Origin: a virus
Strand: one strand, 5' to 3'
Length of the DNA: 36,989 nt
Virus record (IMG/VR): IMGVR_UViG_3300042010_000258
Span: 1 to 36,989 of that record
A program made the translations under genes and the position numbers. Positions 6,692-15,273 of the stretch are shown here, one piece after another. The notes below the pieces were generated by a model. It saw only the letters and a list, made by a program, of their open reading frames with translations, was not told the origin of the DNA and did not search any database. Position 1 is the stretch's first letter, and every line of letters begins with the position of its first letter.

Positions 6692-6703
6692 AAGCCCTCC
6701 TGT

Positions 6704-9139
6704 TTAAACGTTCGGCGTGTCGTATAACTTGCGGCTTTCCAGTTGCTGGGCAAACTCGCGCTGATGCTGATCGAGCAACGGCCGGAGCTTGGCAAACAGG
6801 GCGTTGGCGTCCTGCACATCCCCCTGCACCGTCAAGGTAAACGGCGCCTGAATGTCCACCTTGGAATCGACCTTAATCCCCTCGCTTTTCACCGGCGCCA
6901 CGGGGGCGAGTTTCGTCACCGCATCGGCACCGGCCGGGGGCATCATCAAGGCCCGCGCAGCATCTCCCGGATTGGCCAGCATCGCCGGCGCAGCGCTCGC
7001 CGGTTTGGCGAAGGATTGCGTGACACCGCCCAGCACCGGCGGCATGGTCTTGCCGGCATTGGCCATCATCAGCGGCCCCGCGTCAGGCAGGCGCTTGAGT
7101 GATTCGTCGGCGCCAAACATCGACCTACCGAGTATCCCGCCCAGAAGATCGCCCCCCATGCCGCCCAGGGCCGCACCGATCGCCCCACCCACCACCGTGC
7201 CGATCACCGGCACCACAGAACCGATCATTGCGCCCGCCGAGGCCCCGGCGATCGCCCCGGCCAGCCCACCCGCGGCGCCGCCGTAGCCCTCGGCCTTTTC
7301 GTCTTGGGTTTCGGCATTCTGGTAGGTGTCCACCGCCTTGAAAGCAGAGTCGACCGCCGCAAAGATGGCCGGGCCTTTCACCCCCAGGCCGACATTTCCG
7401 CCACGACCAAAGCGGCCCGATCGCCCGCCCTTCTTGCCCTTGCCGCCGTCGGCATCGACGCCGCCCGCATCCAGGCCACCGGCGCCGCCGGCCAGCAGGT
7501 TGGTCACGATCACCTTTTGCGGAATGTTCGGATTGCCCCCCAGCGAACCGCGCCCGATGTTCAGCAGGCCCTTGGCAATCTTGAAACTGCTAAAGGCGGT
7601 CTGCGCGGCGATCACCGCCGCCACGGCCGCACCGATCCCCGTCACCAGGCGCGGCGATTCATCTGACAGCTTGCTCAGGCCCTGGGCGACCGACGTCAAC
7701 CCGCCCGCCACGGCGTCTGTCACCGGCCGAAAGGCATCGCCGATCGCCCGCATGGCATCGTCCATGCCCTGGGCCATTTCCGCCCATTTCTGCGCCGAGG
7801 ACTGGCGCCGCTCTTCGAGGTTCTTATCCAAGATCCCGCTGGCATTGGCCGACTCGTTTTTCAACTTGTCGTACAGATCCTTGTTTTGCATGTACGCCGT
7901 CAGCGCGCCCTTGACCTGCATGTCGGCGAACAGGTCGCCGGTGCGCAGGGCTTGTTCCAGGGACGCAATCATGGCCTTGGCTTTTTCTGGATCGGCCTCC
8001 TTGCTGATCCTGGCCGTGGCTTCCGCCATGGCGGCGGCCTTCTTCGGATCGGTCGCGGCAATGTACTTCTGCGCCAATTCAAAGCTGGATTCCAGGGTCG
8101 ACTTGCCATTCTGCAGGCCGGTGTTCATCGACGCTTGATAATCAATACCGGCGTCTGCATAGGCCTTGACGGTGTCGACCGAGCCGATTTTCTCCATCCA
8201 GTTTTTGAGGTTGTTGGCCGCCTCATCGGAACCGCCGGCGGTCTTCATCTGCACCTGAAGCATGGCGCCCAGTTGCGACACCGAATCCATGCCGGTGATG
8301 CCCAGCTTGCCCATGCCGGCTAGCAGTTCCGGGAACCAGCGCGCCATGTCGGCCGCCTCAAAGCTGCCCGCCTGGCCTTGGTAGGCGATCGCCTCCAGGG
8401 CCTTTTGCATCTGCGCCGGGTCGGTGATCTTGGCGTTCTGCCCCAGGGCATTGATCATGCGCGCCGTTTCGGTGCCATCCGAACCCTGACCCACGGCGAA
8501 CTTGGCCGCCGTCGGGGCATACTTCAGCGCCTTGTCCAGCTCCATGCCGGCGCCCACCAGGGCGTTGACCACCTCGGCCACCTGATTGCGCGCCATGCCG
8601 GTATCGCGCGACGTGTCGACAATGGTTTTCGACAACTGCGCCTCTTCCGGCTTGTTGGCAATGTTGGCCTTGATCGCAATGTCACGAATGATCGCGCCAT
8701 AGTCCGCGCTGACCTTGGTCGGCACCGCCATGGCCACCGTCGCCGCCGCGGCCTGGCCGACGCTGCTTTTCAGGTTCTGCTTGCCCTCATCGAGCTGCAT
8801 GTGTCCCTTGGCTTTCAGCTCGGCCTTGGCCGCCACGGCGCCCATGCTGGTGTAAGCCTTGGTCAGATTGCGGACTTCAACACCTTGTTTCTTCAGGCTG
8901 CTAAGGTTGCCCTCCAGTTGCCGCAACAGCGCCGAGGCGCCCTTTTCGCCCGCCAGGTGCGCCTTGCGCCACTCTTCCTGCAAACGCATCGTGTCGCCGA
9001 TGGTCTTTTCCAGCACCCGGGCTTTTTTGCCTTCGGCCTCCAGCTTCTTGATGCGCCCGGTGACATCCTTGAAGGCGTTGCCCACCGTGGAACTGACCGC
9101 CCCGCCAATGACCAGGCCGAGCGCGAGTTTATTCGCCAT
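6704..9139 (-). CDS. T: Tail tape measure protein (gpT)
   Basis: Sets tail length and is ejected first at infection. The protein has 811 residues from the ATG at 9139, where AGGG stands upstream. It begins with a helical coiled-coil region (LALGLVIGGAVSSTVGNAF, then KDVTGRIKKLEAEGKKARVLEK). The tape-measure core at about 130-480 includes the DYGAIIRDIAIKANI and NALVGAGMELDKALK type segments. Gly/Ala-rich hydrophobic helices at about 500-540 and 630-690 are likely membrane-interacting. The gene lies between E/E' and U as in P2. The length predicts a tail close to that of P2, whose tape measure is about the same size. Confidence 0.95.
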   Translation of the reverse strand: MANKLALGLVIGGAVSSTVGNAFKDVTGRIKKLEAEGKKARVLEKTIGDTMRLQEEWRKAHLAGEKGASALLRQLEGNLSSLKKQGVEVRNLTKAYTSMGAVAAKAELKAKGHMQLDEGKQNLKSSVGQAAAATVAMAVPTKVSADYGAIIRDIAIKANIANKPEEAQLSKTIVDTSRDTGMARNQVAEVVNALVGAGMELDKALKYAPTAAKFAVGQGSDGTETARMINALGQNAKITDPAQMQKALEAIAYQGQAGSFEAADMARWFPELLAGMGKLGITGMDSVSQLGAMLQVQMKTAGGSDEAANNLKNWMEKIGSVDTVKAYADAGIDYQASMNTGLQNGKSTLESSFELAQKYIAATDPKKAAAMAEATARISKEADPEKAKAMIASLEQALRTGDLFADMQVKGALTAYMQNKDLYDKLKNESANASGILDKNLEERRQSSAQKWAEMAQGMDDAMRAIGDAFRPVTDAVAGGLTSVAQGLSKLSDESPRLVTGIGAAVAAVIAAQTAFSSFKIAKGLLNIGRGSLGGNPNIPQKVIVTNLLAGGAGGLDAGGVDADGGKGKKGGRSGRFGRGGNVGLGVKGPAIFAAVDSAFKAVDTYQNAETQDEKAEGYGGAAGGLAGAIAGASAGAMIGSVVPVIGTVVGGAIGAALGGMGGDLLGGILGRSMFGADESLKRLPDAGPLMMANAGKTMPPVLGGVTQSFAKPASAAPAMLANPGDAARALMMPPAGADAVTKLAPVAPVKSEGIKVDSKVDIQAPFTLTVQGDVQDANALFAKLRPLLDQHQREFAQQLESRKLYDTPNV

Positions 9140-9176
9140 GTGCATGCCCTATACGTCGTCGTCGATCGAAGGCGGC

Positions 9177-9293
9177 TCAATCCGTGAGCCACCACACCAT
9201 CCGATCAAAAGTCATGGCCTCGATCTCGGCCGCCGAGAACCCCGTCTCTTTGGCTAAACGCTTGGCCGCGATCTTGAGCGTGGTTGCGTTACA
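9177..9293 (-). CDS. E': E' extension: tail assembly chaperone C-terminal part in a shifted frame
   Basis: Directly past the end of E another frame stays open and encodes TLKIAAKRLAKETGFS..., ending AMTFDRMVWWLTD. The terminal segment is the signature of the short GpE family that P2 makes as E+E' by programmed frameshifting. No ATG, GTG or TTG gives a sensible separate start, so a fusion with E is expected. The frame is +1 (or -2) relative to E, not -1 as in P2. Coordinates give the part in the second frame; where the ribosome would slip is not evident. Confidence 0.7.
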   Translation of the reverse strand, partial: CNATTLKIAAKRLAKETGFSAAEIEAMTFDRMVWWLTD

Positions 9294-9594
9294 GGTCGTC
9301 TTCTTCGACCAGGCGAAAATAGCCCGCCTGCAAGCGGTTGTAGTCCTTGAGTTTCAGGGCCACCAGATCCGTCTCGGTGGCCGTGAGCAAGCTGCAAAAC
9401 AGGTGAAGCTCCATTTTTTCCATGTCGCCGGCGGCAATCATCTTCGCCGCGTTGAAGTCCTTCACGCTGGGCGCGCGCAGGGTCAGCTTGTCGACCAATA
9501 CGCCGTTGAAATTGGCCTTGTAACGCAGCGTTACGGTAACGCCTTCATCCGTGACGGCGAGCCAGCTCGGCAACGCTTGGGTAACTTGAGTCAT
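9289..9594 (-). CDS. E: P2 gpE-like tail assembly chaperone
   Basis: A 101-residue protein of the phage tail assembly chaperone family, which coats the tape measure during tail building. The pattern LRAPSVKDFNAAKMIAAGDMEKMELHLF is typical. It lies between tube (FII) and tape measure (T), the fixed place of the chaperone. It ends EEDDL just where the second frame for E' is open, so most product should stop here and a minority may continue. There is a 12-base gap from FII. Confidence 0.9.
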   Translation of the reverse strand: MTQVTQALPSWLAVTDEGVTVTLRYKANFNGVLVDKLTLRAPSVKDFNAAKMIAAGDMEKMELHLFCSLLTATETDLVALKLKDYNRLQAGYFRLVEEDDL

Positions 9595-9606
9595 GTGCTT
9601 TTATCC

Positions 9607-10110
9607 TTAAAGGCCAACGGCCGAACGTTCGGCCGCGAGTTGGTCCACACCGTCGATCACTTGAATCATGTTGATCGGATCGATCTCGTACATCACACGC
9701 CCGTCAATTTCGAGCTTGTAATAGGTCAGCTTCACGGCGTGCTTGATTTCCGCTTGGTCGCCGGGCTTCCAGTCGCCCATGTCGACCTCTTTCACCCCGC
9801 CGCGCATGGTCACGACCACCGGCGTCACCGCGCCCTTGAGGCCCTTGTACGAGCCACGGAACACCAGATTGCAGGCGGTCTGATCGGACAGGCCGAAAAA
9901 CTTCAGCGTCTCGCGGCGCACGCCATTGGTGGTAAACGCGGACTCGAGTTTTTCCAGGCCCACGGCAAACTCGATCGGGGCGGACATGCCGCCGCCCTGA
10001 TAGTCGACGACTTTTTGCGTCAGCTTCGGCAGGGTCAGGCTTGGCACTTCACCGGACAGGCTCACGCCGTCGACAAACGCGACGCAGTTGGTCAGAACTT
10101 GAGGAATCAT
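9607..10110 (-). CDS. FII: Major tail tube protein (gpFII)
   Basis: Forms the inner tube of the contractile tail. The 167-residue length is that of P2 gpFII (172). Segments such as VLTNCVAFVDGVSLSGEV, EVDMGDWKPGDQAEIKHA and LEIDGRVMYEIDPIN are family-typical and predict the beta-barrel tube fold. It follows the sheath gene with a 12-base gap, so sheath and tube are made from neighbouring cistrons in the usual order. Confidence 0.95.
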   Translation of the reverse strand: MIPQVLTNCVAFVDGVSLSGEVPSLTLPKLTQKVVDYQGGGMSAPIEFAVGLEKLESAFTTNGVRRETLKFFGLSDQTACNLVFRGSYKGLKGAVTPVVVTMRGGVKEVDMGDWKPGDQAEIKHAVKLTYYKLEIDGRVMYEIDPINMIQVIDGVDQLAAERSAVGL

Positions 10111-10122
10111 TGAACGGCCCCC

Positions 10123-11286
10123 TTAGGCTGTTTCGAGAACTTCGGTCAGCCACTCGTTGGTGACTTCGATAAGGAAATTCGGGTTTTCCGCCGGCGGCAC
10201 GTCGGTGAAACGGATACGCCAGTAAATCTTGCCTTGCTCGATTTGGCTGGCCGTGTTCATTTCCTTGTCCGCGTAGACTTCGAAATTGATAATCGCGCCG
10301 GCGTTCTTCTGGTCGCGCATGAACGCTTGCAGGCCTTCGGTGACGTCTTGCACGTAGGTCTTGGTGATCGAGCGATCCACCGCCCACTTGTGCCCCGCCT
10401 GGATCGCATCCATCAGGATGTCGCAGGTGCGCACACGGGTGACGAACGACCATTTGGCATCAGCGGACAACGTGCGGTTGCCCCAAAGGCGATAGCCACC
10501 GTCGCGAATGATCGTGGTGATATTGGCGTTATTCAGCAGGTTGGCCCGACAGGTGTCGTCGCCGTCCAGGTACTCGATCGGGCGACTGGTGCCGGTGATG
10601 CCGACAAACTCTTTGTTCGACGGCGATGCCCAATAGCCGTAATTGGCATCGGTCCAGGCGAACAGGCCCGCGACCCAGGCCGAACCCGGCGCATCGACCG
10701 TCTTGCTTTGTGCCGTGTCCCAAAACTGCACGCCGGGATCGACCAGATACACACGCTTGCTGCCGAAGTTTTCCGCGTAGGCCAGCGCGTCCTCGTCGGT
10801 GGTGTTCGGCCCGTCGACAATGGCGAGCGCGCGCAACTTGCCGGCCAGGGCATCCATGGCGGTGGCCACCGCTTGCGTGGCGGAATGCCCCGGGGCGATC
10901 AACAGTTTCGGCTGGGCGTTGTGTTTGCTCTTGCCGTCCAGCAGGGCTTGCAGGCCGGTACGCTGACCATTGGCGAGAACGCCGCCGATGATCGCCGAGG
11001 TTTGCAGCGCCTCGTCTTCCAGCTTTGGCACGCCGATGGCGACGATCACCGCTTTGGCGCGGACATAAATCGCCTGACAGGCCCGGGTGATCGCCGAGTC
11101 AGCGCCGAACGCGGCAATGGCCTCGCGCTCGGTCGTGACCAGCACCAGCTCGCCGGCCTTGGCCGTGACCAGAGGGCCGGGTGTGAAGGTGTCGCACAGA
11201 CCAATGATCGACGACGAAGGCAACGAAATAGTGCGCGCGCCGGTATCAATCAGCGTCGTGGTGACGCCGTGAAAAAAGCCAGCCAT
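10123..11286 (-). CDS. FI: Tail sheath protein (gpFI)
   Basis: The contractile outer sheath; 387 residues, close to P2 gpFI (396). Conserved blocks include the N-terminal FHGVTTTLIDTGARTI, the middle SPSNKEFVGITGTSRPIEY and the C-terminal DVTEGLQAFMRDQKNAGAI with NEWLTEV at the end, where sheath subunits exchange strands. The phage virion is therefore a myovirus. A terminator-like hairpin (11307-11329) and the 12-bp palindrome stand just upstream, separating it from the tail fibre genes. Confidence 0.96.
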   Translation of the reverse strand: MAGFFHGVTTTLIDTGARTISLPSSSIIGLCDTFTPGPLVTAKAGELVLVTTEREAIAAFGADSAITRACQAIYVRAKAVIVAIGVPKLEDEALQTSAIIGGVLANGQRTGLQALLDGKSKHNAQPKLLIAPGHSATQAVATAMDALAGKLRALAIVDGPNTTDEDALAYAENFGSKRVYLVDPGVQFWDTAQSKTVDAPGSAWVAGLFAWTDANYGYWASPSNKEFVGITGTSRPIEYLDGDDTCRANLLNNANITTIIRDGGYRLWGNRTLSADAKWSFVTRVRTCDILMDAIQAGHKWAVDRSITKTYVQDVTEGLQAFMRDQKNAGAIINFEVYADKEMNTASQIEQGKIYWRIRFTDVPPAENPNFLIEVTNEWLTEVLETA

Positions 11287-11306
11287 AGATCAATCTCCAA
11301 AAACGG

Positions 11307-11329
11307 AAAAGCCCCGCGTGAGCGAGGCT
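11307..11329 (-). terminator. Intrinsic terminator-like hairpin before the sheath gene
   Basis: On the minus strand: AGCCTCGC, loop TCAC, GCGGGGCT with one mismatch, then TTTT. It is about 20 bases upstream of the sheath ATG at 11286. Confidence 0.6.
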
Positions 11330-11343
11330 ATGAGGGTGTTGGT

Positions 11344-11355
11344 GTTACGCGTAAC
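11344..11355. repeat. Palindrome GTTACGCGTAAC, copy 2
   Basis: Identical to the palindrome at 5620-5631. It lies between two terminator-like hairpins in the gap between the tail fibre assembly gene and the sheath gene. Confidence 0.6.
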
Positions 11356-11356
11356 G

Positions 11357-11390
11357 GAAAAGAAAACGCCCCGGCAGTGCGGGGCGTTTA
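11357..11390 (-). terminator. Strong terminator behind the tail fibre genes
   Basis: On the minus strand AACGCCCCG pairs perfectly with CGGGGCGTT (9 bp) around a 6-base loop and is followed by TTTTCTTTT. It begins inside the stop codon of the tail fibre assembly gene. Confidence 0.75.
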
Positions 11391-11822
11391 TTGGGTCTGT
11401 TCGGCGATCCACTCCGGCGCCAGCGGCCGGTGCTGGCTGTCCGGAAAATCTGCTGATTGAGGCCAATCGCGCAGCGCCTGCATGTACAGCAACAGCGCAC
11501 CGAACTGCTCGGCGGTTAGCGTGGTGGACTCCGCAATTTCCAACTGGTCGCGGTGCCGATCGCGCATCCACATGACCGCCGACAGTTCACCGTCACGCCA
11601 TGCCCGCTCCCGGTGCGATGGCGCGTCAGGGTCCGGGACCGGATCGATCAAAACCGGCAGCCCCTGCTCACCGAGCATGATCGTTTTTCCGGTCGACTGA
11701 CCGGCAAGCAATGACACATACAACGCCGAGGAAATCTCTACCGCGTCTGCCGGAATACTTTTAGCCGCGTGCGTGGCCGTATTGAAAAAGCTCCGGGTTG
11801 CCTCGTGATACAAAATAGACAT
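11388..11822 (-). CDS. G: Tail fibre assembly protein (gpG/Tfa-like)
   Basis: A chaperone that helps fold or trimerise the fibre encoded just upstream. The 144-residue protein starts at 11822 (MSILYHEATRSFF); GAGGG lies six bases before this ATG, while the ATG at 11828 would leave no spacing. The N-terminal half is variable and fibre-specific. The C-terminal half, with RDRHRDQLEIAESTTLTAEQFGALLLYMQALRDWP, matches the common Caudovirales tail assembly chaperone pattern. It follows the fibre gene by nine bases and is closed by a strong terminator, so fibre and chaperone form a unit that can be exchanged. Confidence 0.9.
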   Translation of the reverse strand: MSILYHEATRSFFNTATHAAKSIPADAVEISSALYVSLLAGQSTGKTIMLGEQGLPVLIDPVPDPDAPSHRERAWRDGELSAVMWMRDRHRDQLEIAESTTLTAEQFGALLLYMQALRDWPQSADFPDSQHRPLAPEWIAEQTQ

Positions 11823-11831
11823 GCCCATCCC

Positions 11832-13457
11832 TCAATTTCCGATGGCCCACCAGGCGATAATTCCCGCTGATGCCGTGTAGTTGTTTTGCAGCCTGAGCAC
11901 TGATTTAGACAGAATCACCGCCCCCGGCGTGAATGCTGACGGGGTGGTCATGGTCGAAAACTGCATGCTCGCAAAAGCACGCCAACCCGCATTAGGGAAA
12001 GCAAGCGGAAAAAGCGTGTCTAAAACCGGGCCGACAGCGGAAATCGCGTTGGTCGCTTGCGGAACGGTTAACACCCCCCATTGCAAGACGATGCCCCCCA
12101 GCCAAGGGGGCAGCGCGATATACCCCACGTCACCGAGCACCATAGAGATACCAAAACGCAGTTTTTTGGGCGTGACGATGGTTGCATCATTAGCTCCAGC
12201 ATTTACCTGTGCTTGCGTTGCGACTTTGGCGGTGCCTTGGTTGTTTTCCGTGGCTTGTGCGGCCAGCACCGCCAACGCCGCAATATCAATGTTTCCCTGA
12301 TTGATCGGCGCGTTCCAGGCCTTGATGCACCACATCACTGCCAAGTTGCGGCCACGGGTTTCAGCTGCCGTTCGCGCCACTCGGGAGGCATCAAACGACA
12401 TGTTGATCACACCGGTCGTGGCTCCGCCAGCTGGCAGTTGCGTTCCCCCAACCGAGACCCCGGAGAAAGCACCTTGTGCAGTTCCCGTACCCGCGAGCTG
12501 CACCCCATTGTTCGCAGCGTATTGCCCTGTGATGTTTTGCAGCGCATCAAGCTGGGAACTACCGATGGCACGACCCGCATCGACCCCGCGCCCATGGTCC
12601 CAGCCGCGCAGGAACTCGGCGCGAGATTCCGGTAGCCGGAAACTGCCCGCCCCTTCATTGCCCTGATTGAACGCGGTGCCGAGGAATGCGGCCAGATCCG
12701 GATAAGCCGCGATGCTCTTAACACTGCCGTCAACTTCCAGAAACCCCGGCGCGATCTTGTCGACTGGAAACGCCACCATGGTGCCCACCGGCAAGGCCGA
12801 AGCCTGGGCAATCATCGACTCAATTTCGGGCTTGGTGTAAGTATCCGAAATGCCGAAGCCGGCCAGCGTAGTTGGGTTGTCACCCGACACCACCACCCCG
12901 CGATTGTTGACGGTGACACGCCTGTAAATACCGGCCGTTTTGTTCGCCGGTAGCACCTCCAGAATGGCCGCATCGACGTAGGCGCGCGAGGCCAGCACCA
13001 CCGCCGGATCAATCTTGAGCGTGATGTTGCCGGAGTTGTTGACGATGAAATTCATCCGCACCACTTGCGTGCGGCCCGAGCCTTGCGACAGCAGCGGTTT
13101 GTAGCTCGGCGCGCAGTTGGCCACCGCCACCAGATCGCCAGCTTCGTCATACAGCCCGATTTCACGAATCCACTTGCCGCCCTCATCGGCCGGGATAATC
13201 TGCTCGGCGATGATGATGGCCGGATCTTGCGGGTCGACCTTGAGCTGATTCAGCGGCCGGCGCCGCCATTCATTGATCAGCCGGGTTTGCGTGGGAGACG
13301 GGACGGGGTTAGGTGGATCGGCCACCCCGGCAGGGTTGGCATCCCCCACGCCCATGTCGGTGATCTTCCAGGGAATGCCGAGCGCGTCGGCGTTCGCCTG
13401 CTTGGCCAGCCCCACATTGGTAAGGATGGCGAAAAACTGCGAATTCGCATCAATCAT
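11832..13457 (-). CDS. H: Tail fibre protein (gpH-like) with tail collar domain
   Basis: The host-receptor fibre, 541 residues. Residues 1-160 match the conserved baseplate-binding N-terminus of P2-type fibres (FFAILTNVGLAKQANADALG, GKWIREIGLYDEAGDLVAVANCAPSYKP). Residues about 225-345 form a tail collar domain (LPVGTMVAFPVDKIAPGF, FRLPESRAEFLRGWDHGRGVDAGR). A linker with NNQGTAKVATQAQVNAGAND is typical of fibre repeats. The last 110 residues (YIALPPWLGGIVLQWG to the end) resemble gp53-like C-terminal receptor-binding domains. Host range would be set in this C-terminal part, whose DNA is less GC-rich than the N-terminal part. It overlaps gpI by eight bases. Confidence 0.93.
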   Translation of the reverse strand: MIDANSQFFAILTNVGLAKQANADALGIPWKITDMGVGDANPAGVADPPNPVPSPTQTRLINEWRRRPLNQLKVDPQDPAIIIAEQIIPADEGGKWIREIGLYDEAGDLVAVANCAPSYKPLLSQGSGRTQVVRMNFIVNNSGNITLKIDPAVVLASRAYVDAAILEVLPANKTAGIYRRVTVNNRGVVVSGDNPTTLAGFGISDTYTKPEIESMIAQASALPVGTMVAFPVDKIAPGFLEVDGSVKSIAAYPDLAAFLGTAFNQGNEGAGSFRLPESRAEFLRGWDHGRGVDAGRAIGSSQLDALQNITGQYAANNGVQLAGTGTAQGAFSGVSVGGTQLPAGGATTGVINMSFDASRVARTAAETRGRNLAVMWCIKAWNAPINQGNIDIAALAVLAAQATENNQGTAKVATQAQVNAGANDATIVTPKKLRFGISMVLGDVGYIALPPWLGGIVLQWGVLTVPQATNAISAVGPVLDTLFPLAFPNAGWRAFASMQFSTMTTPSAFTPGAVILSKSVLRLQNNYTASAGIIAWWAIGN

Positions 13458-14058
13458 AATAAACGTCCAGGGTGTCTATGGAGTGTTCGCGGCCGAGTAC
13501 GGCAAAGCTGCCCGTGACCTCGATGTCACGCATCACCGGCGGGTAAACGTCGATTTCGTCGCCTTCGCAGAGACAGGCCGCGATGTTCAAATGGCCTTGG
13601 GTTTCCAGGCTGATCGCCAGCCCGGTCAGCTTCCGGCTGACGGGCTTGGCATCGTCGATCAGACGTTCCAGCTCCTGATACATTTCCTCGGTGATGCCCG
13701 TGTCCAGCACCCCGACCTTCAGCGCGAAGGTGCCCGGCACGCCCTCGGGCACCGTCTTGAACCACTCGACGATTTCGATCAAGTAGCCCAGCGGCTCGAC
13801 CACCCGGCGCAGGGCGCCGATCGTGCCTTTGTGGGCATGGATGTAATACGACGCCTTGATCGCCGCGCGCTTGGTCGCTTCGGACCATCGGTAATCCCAG
13901 CGGTCGACCGACCACGCCCACGCCAAGTGGGGCAGCAAATGCACCGGACAGGTATCGGCGTTGTACAACGTGCGCAGCGGCACAATGGTTTTGTCGTAGA
14001 ACGCGGCCTCCAGGGCGCGCTCCAGTGGCGTGCTATTGCTCGGCAGTAGGCTTTTCAT
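13450..14058 (-). CDS. I: Baseplate wedge protein gpI-like
   Basis: A baseplate component next to gpJ in the P2-type wedge; 202 residues from the ATG at 14058 (MKSLLPSNSTPLERALEAA). The conserved N-terminal block PLRTLYNADTCPVHLLPHLAWAW followed by WSEATKRAAIKASYYIHAHKGT is diagnostic of the family. The start codon overlaps the gpJ stop as ATGA, which excludes the much longer upstream frame. The C-terminal stretch is short and ends at the fibre start, in P2 order. Confidence 0.93.
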   Translation of the reverse strand: MKSLLPSNSTPLERALEAAFYDKTIVPLRTLYNADTCPVHLLPHLAWAWSVDRWDYRWSEATKRAAIKASYYIHAHKGTIGALRRVVEPLGYLIEIVEWFKTVPEGVPGTFALKVGVLDTGITEEMYQELERLIDDAKPVSRKLTGLAISLETQGHLNIAACLCEGDEIDVYPPVMRDIEVTGSFAVLGREHSIDTLDVYYD

Positions 14059-14945
14059 GTCGCCCCCGCCAGCACCACGCTCCACTCGGTGCAATACGCC
14101 GCCTGTGCCTTGCTCGGGACCAGATCCACCCAGTCGATTAGCTCGACCCGGGAAACGCCGGCCACGTGCAACTGCGCATCCACCGCCGAACGGGCTACCT
14201 CCACCCCCAGGCGCTTGCGTGGATTGACCCACGCCGCCAGACGCGCCTTAGCCTCGGCCAGACTGGCGTCACCTTCAGGCCCGGCGCTTTTCATGTGCAG
14301 GATGGCGTTGATTTGATAGGGGATAATCTCGGCGCTTTGCACGGTGACAAAATCCGCCACCGGGCGCACGTCCTCATCATTGAGCCCCGCCGACACCGTG
14401 GCCAACAGTTCCGGCCACGCCTCGCCCTCGCCTTCCGAACTGAGCACCGTTACCGTAACGCGCGCCGGGGATGGGCTTTCCGCCGTGGCATCGGCCACCA
14501 GGCCCGAAGCGTTGCGCGCATGCAGGATGTAGCTGTTACGCGGCCCGGCCGTGGTCAGCCCCTCAAAGGCCAACTGAATGCGCTCGCGGTAAGGGTCGTC
14601 CTGCTCCATGACCTTCGCCACGGGCGGCACTGCCAGCAGATCCTCAGCCTGGATCACCAGGCGCGGCAGATTGACGTTGGCCCCCAGGTGATCCAGATCC
14701 GGGCCGATCGCGTGCGCCAACAGCAGGGCTTTGGCGGCATCGTTGACCCTGGCACGATTGCCCACTTTGTTATAGGCCCCGACCTCGAGCAACTTCACCA
14801 CTGGATCACTTTCCAGCGGCGCGCTCCAGTTATCGCCCATGTGCCCGCGAAAGGTGGCCAGCCCTTCCTCATACGTCGCCTCAAAGTCCAGCGGCTCCAG
14901 CACATCCGGCGCCGGCAGCGCCGACAGATCCACGATGCTACTCAT
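14055..14945 (-). CDS. J: Baseplate wedge protein gpJ-like
   Basis: The main baseplate wedge subunit of P2-type tails; 296 residues from the ATG at 14945, close to P2 gpJ (302). Segments LPAPDVLEPLDFEATYEEGLA, ESDPVVKLLEVGAYNKV and YRERIQLAFEGLTTAGPRNSY are typical. It begins in an ATGA overlap with gpW and ends in one with gpI, so the three are translationally coupled. A longer upstream frame is shadow coding of gpW. Confidence 0.95.
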   Translation of the reverse strand: MSSIVDLSALPAPDVLEPLDFEATYEEGLATFRGHMGDNWSAPLESDPVVKLLEVGAYNKVGNRARVNDAAKALLLAHAIGPDLDHLGANVNLPRLVIQAEDLLAVPPVAKVMEQDDPYRERIQLAFEGLTTAGPRNSYILHARNASGLVADATAESPSPARVTVTVLSSEGEGEAWPELLATVSAGLNDEDVRPVADFVTVQSAEIIPYQINAILHMKSAGPEGDASLAEAKARLAAWVNPRKRLGVEVARSAVDAQLHVAGVSRVELIDWVDLVPSKAQAAYCTEWSVVLAGAT

Positions 14946-15268
14946 ACGCTCACCTCCACCAGAAAGCGGTCGCCGAGGTAGTCGCCGGCAATGCTCAGAT
15001 CGATCTTGCCGCCGAGCACCGCCAACACGCGGACGCTCTGCAACTTCAGGCGCGGCTCCCAACGCGCCAGGGCGCGCACCGCCTCGGCTTGCACCGAGCT
15101 TTTCCAACCTTCGTTAACCGGCATGTCGACATAGGCGCGCAACTTGCTGCCGTAGTCCGGCCGCTGCCGGCGACTGCCCAGCGACGTGCTGAGAACGTCA
15201 GCCATGGATTGGCGCAGATGCTCGATACCGGAAATGGGTTGGCCGGTGTGGCGGTCCATTCCGATCAT
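14942..15268 (-). CDS. W: Baseplate protein gpW-like (gp25 family)
   Basis: A 108-residue T4 gp25-like baseplate protein. The pattern MIGMDRHTGQPISGIEHLRQSMADVLSTSLGSRRQRPDYGS is the conserved N-terminal half, and DRFLVEVSV closes the domain. The start at 15268 is set by AAGGAG eight bases upstream; the frame could extend three codons to a GTG. It partly overlaps the preceding small gene's end region and is coupled to gpJ by ATGA. Confidence 0.93.
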   Translation of the reverse strand: MIGMDRHTGQPISGIEHLRQSMADVLSTSLGSRRQRPDYGSKLRAYVDMPVNEGWKSSVQAEAVRALARWEPRLKLQSVRVLAVLGGKIDLSIAGDYLGDRFLVEVSV

Positions 15269-15273
15269 CGACC

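Noticed and set aside
9520-14459. GTTAC-N-GTAAC motifs at 9530-9540 and 14449-14459, similar to the intergenic palindrome
   Set aside because: Both lie in codons for Val-Thr repeats of real genes, which explains them; only the two exact intergenic 12-mers were kept.
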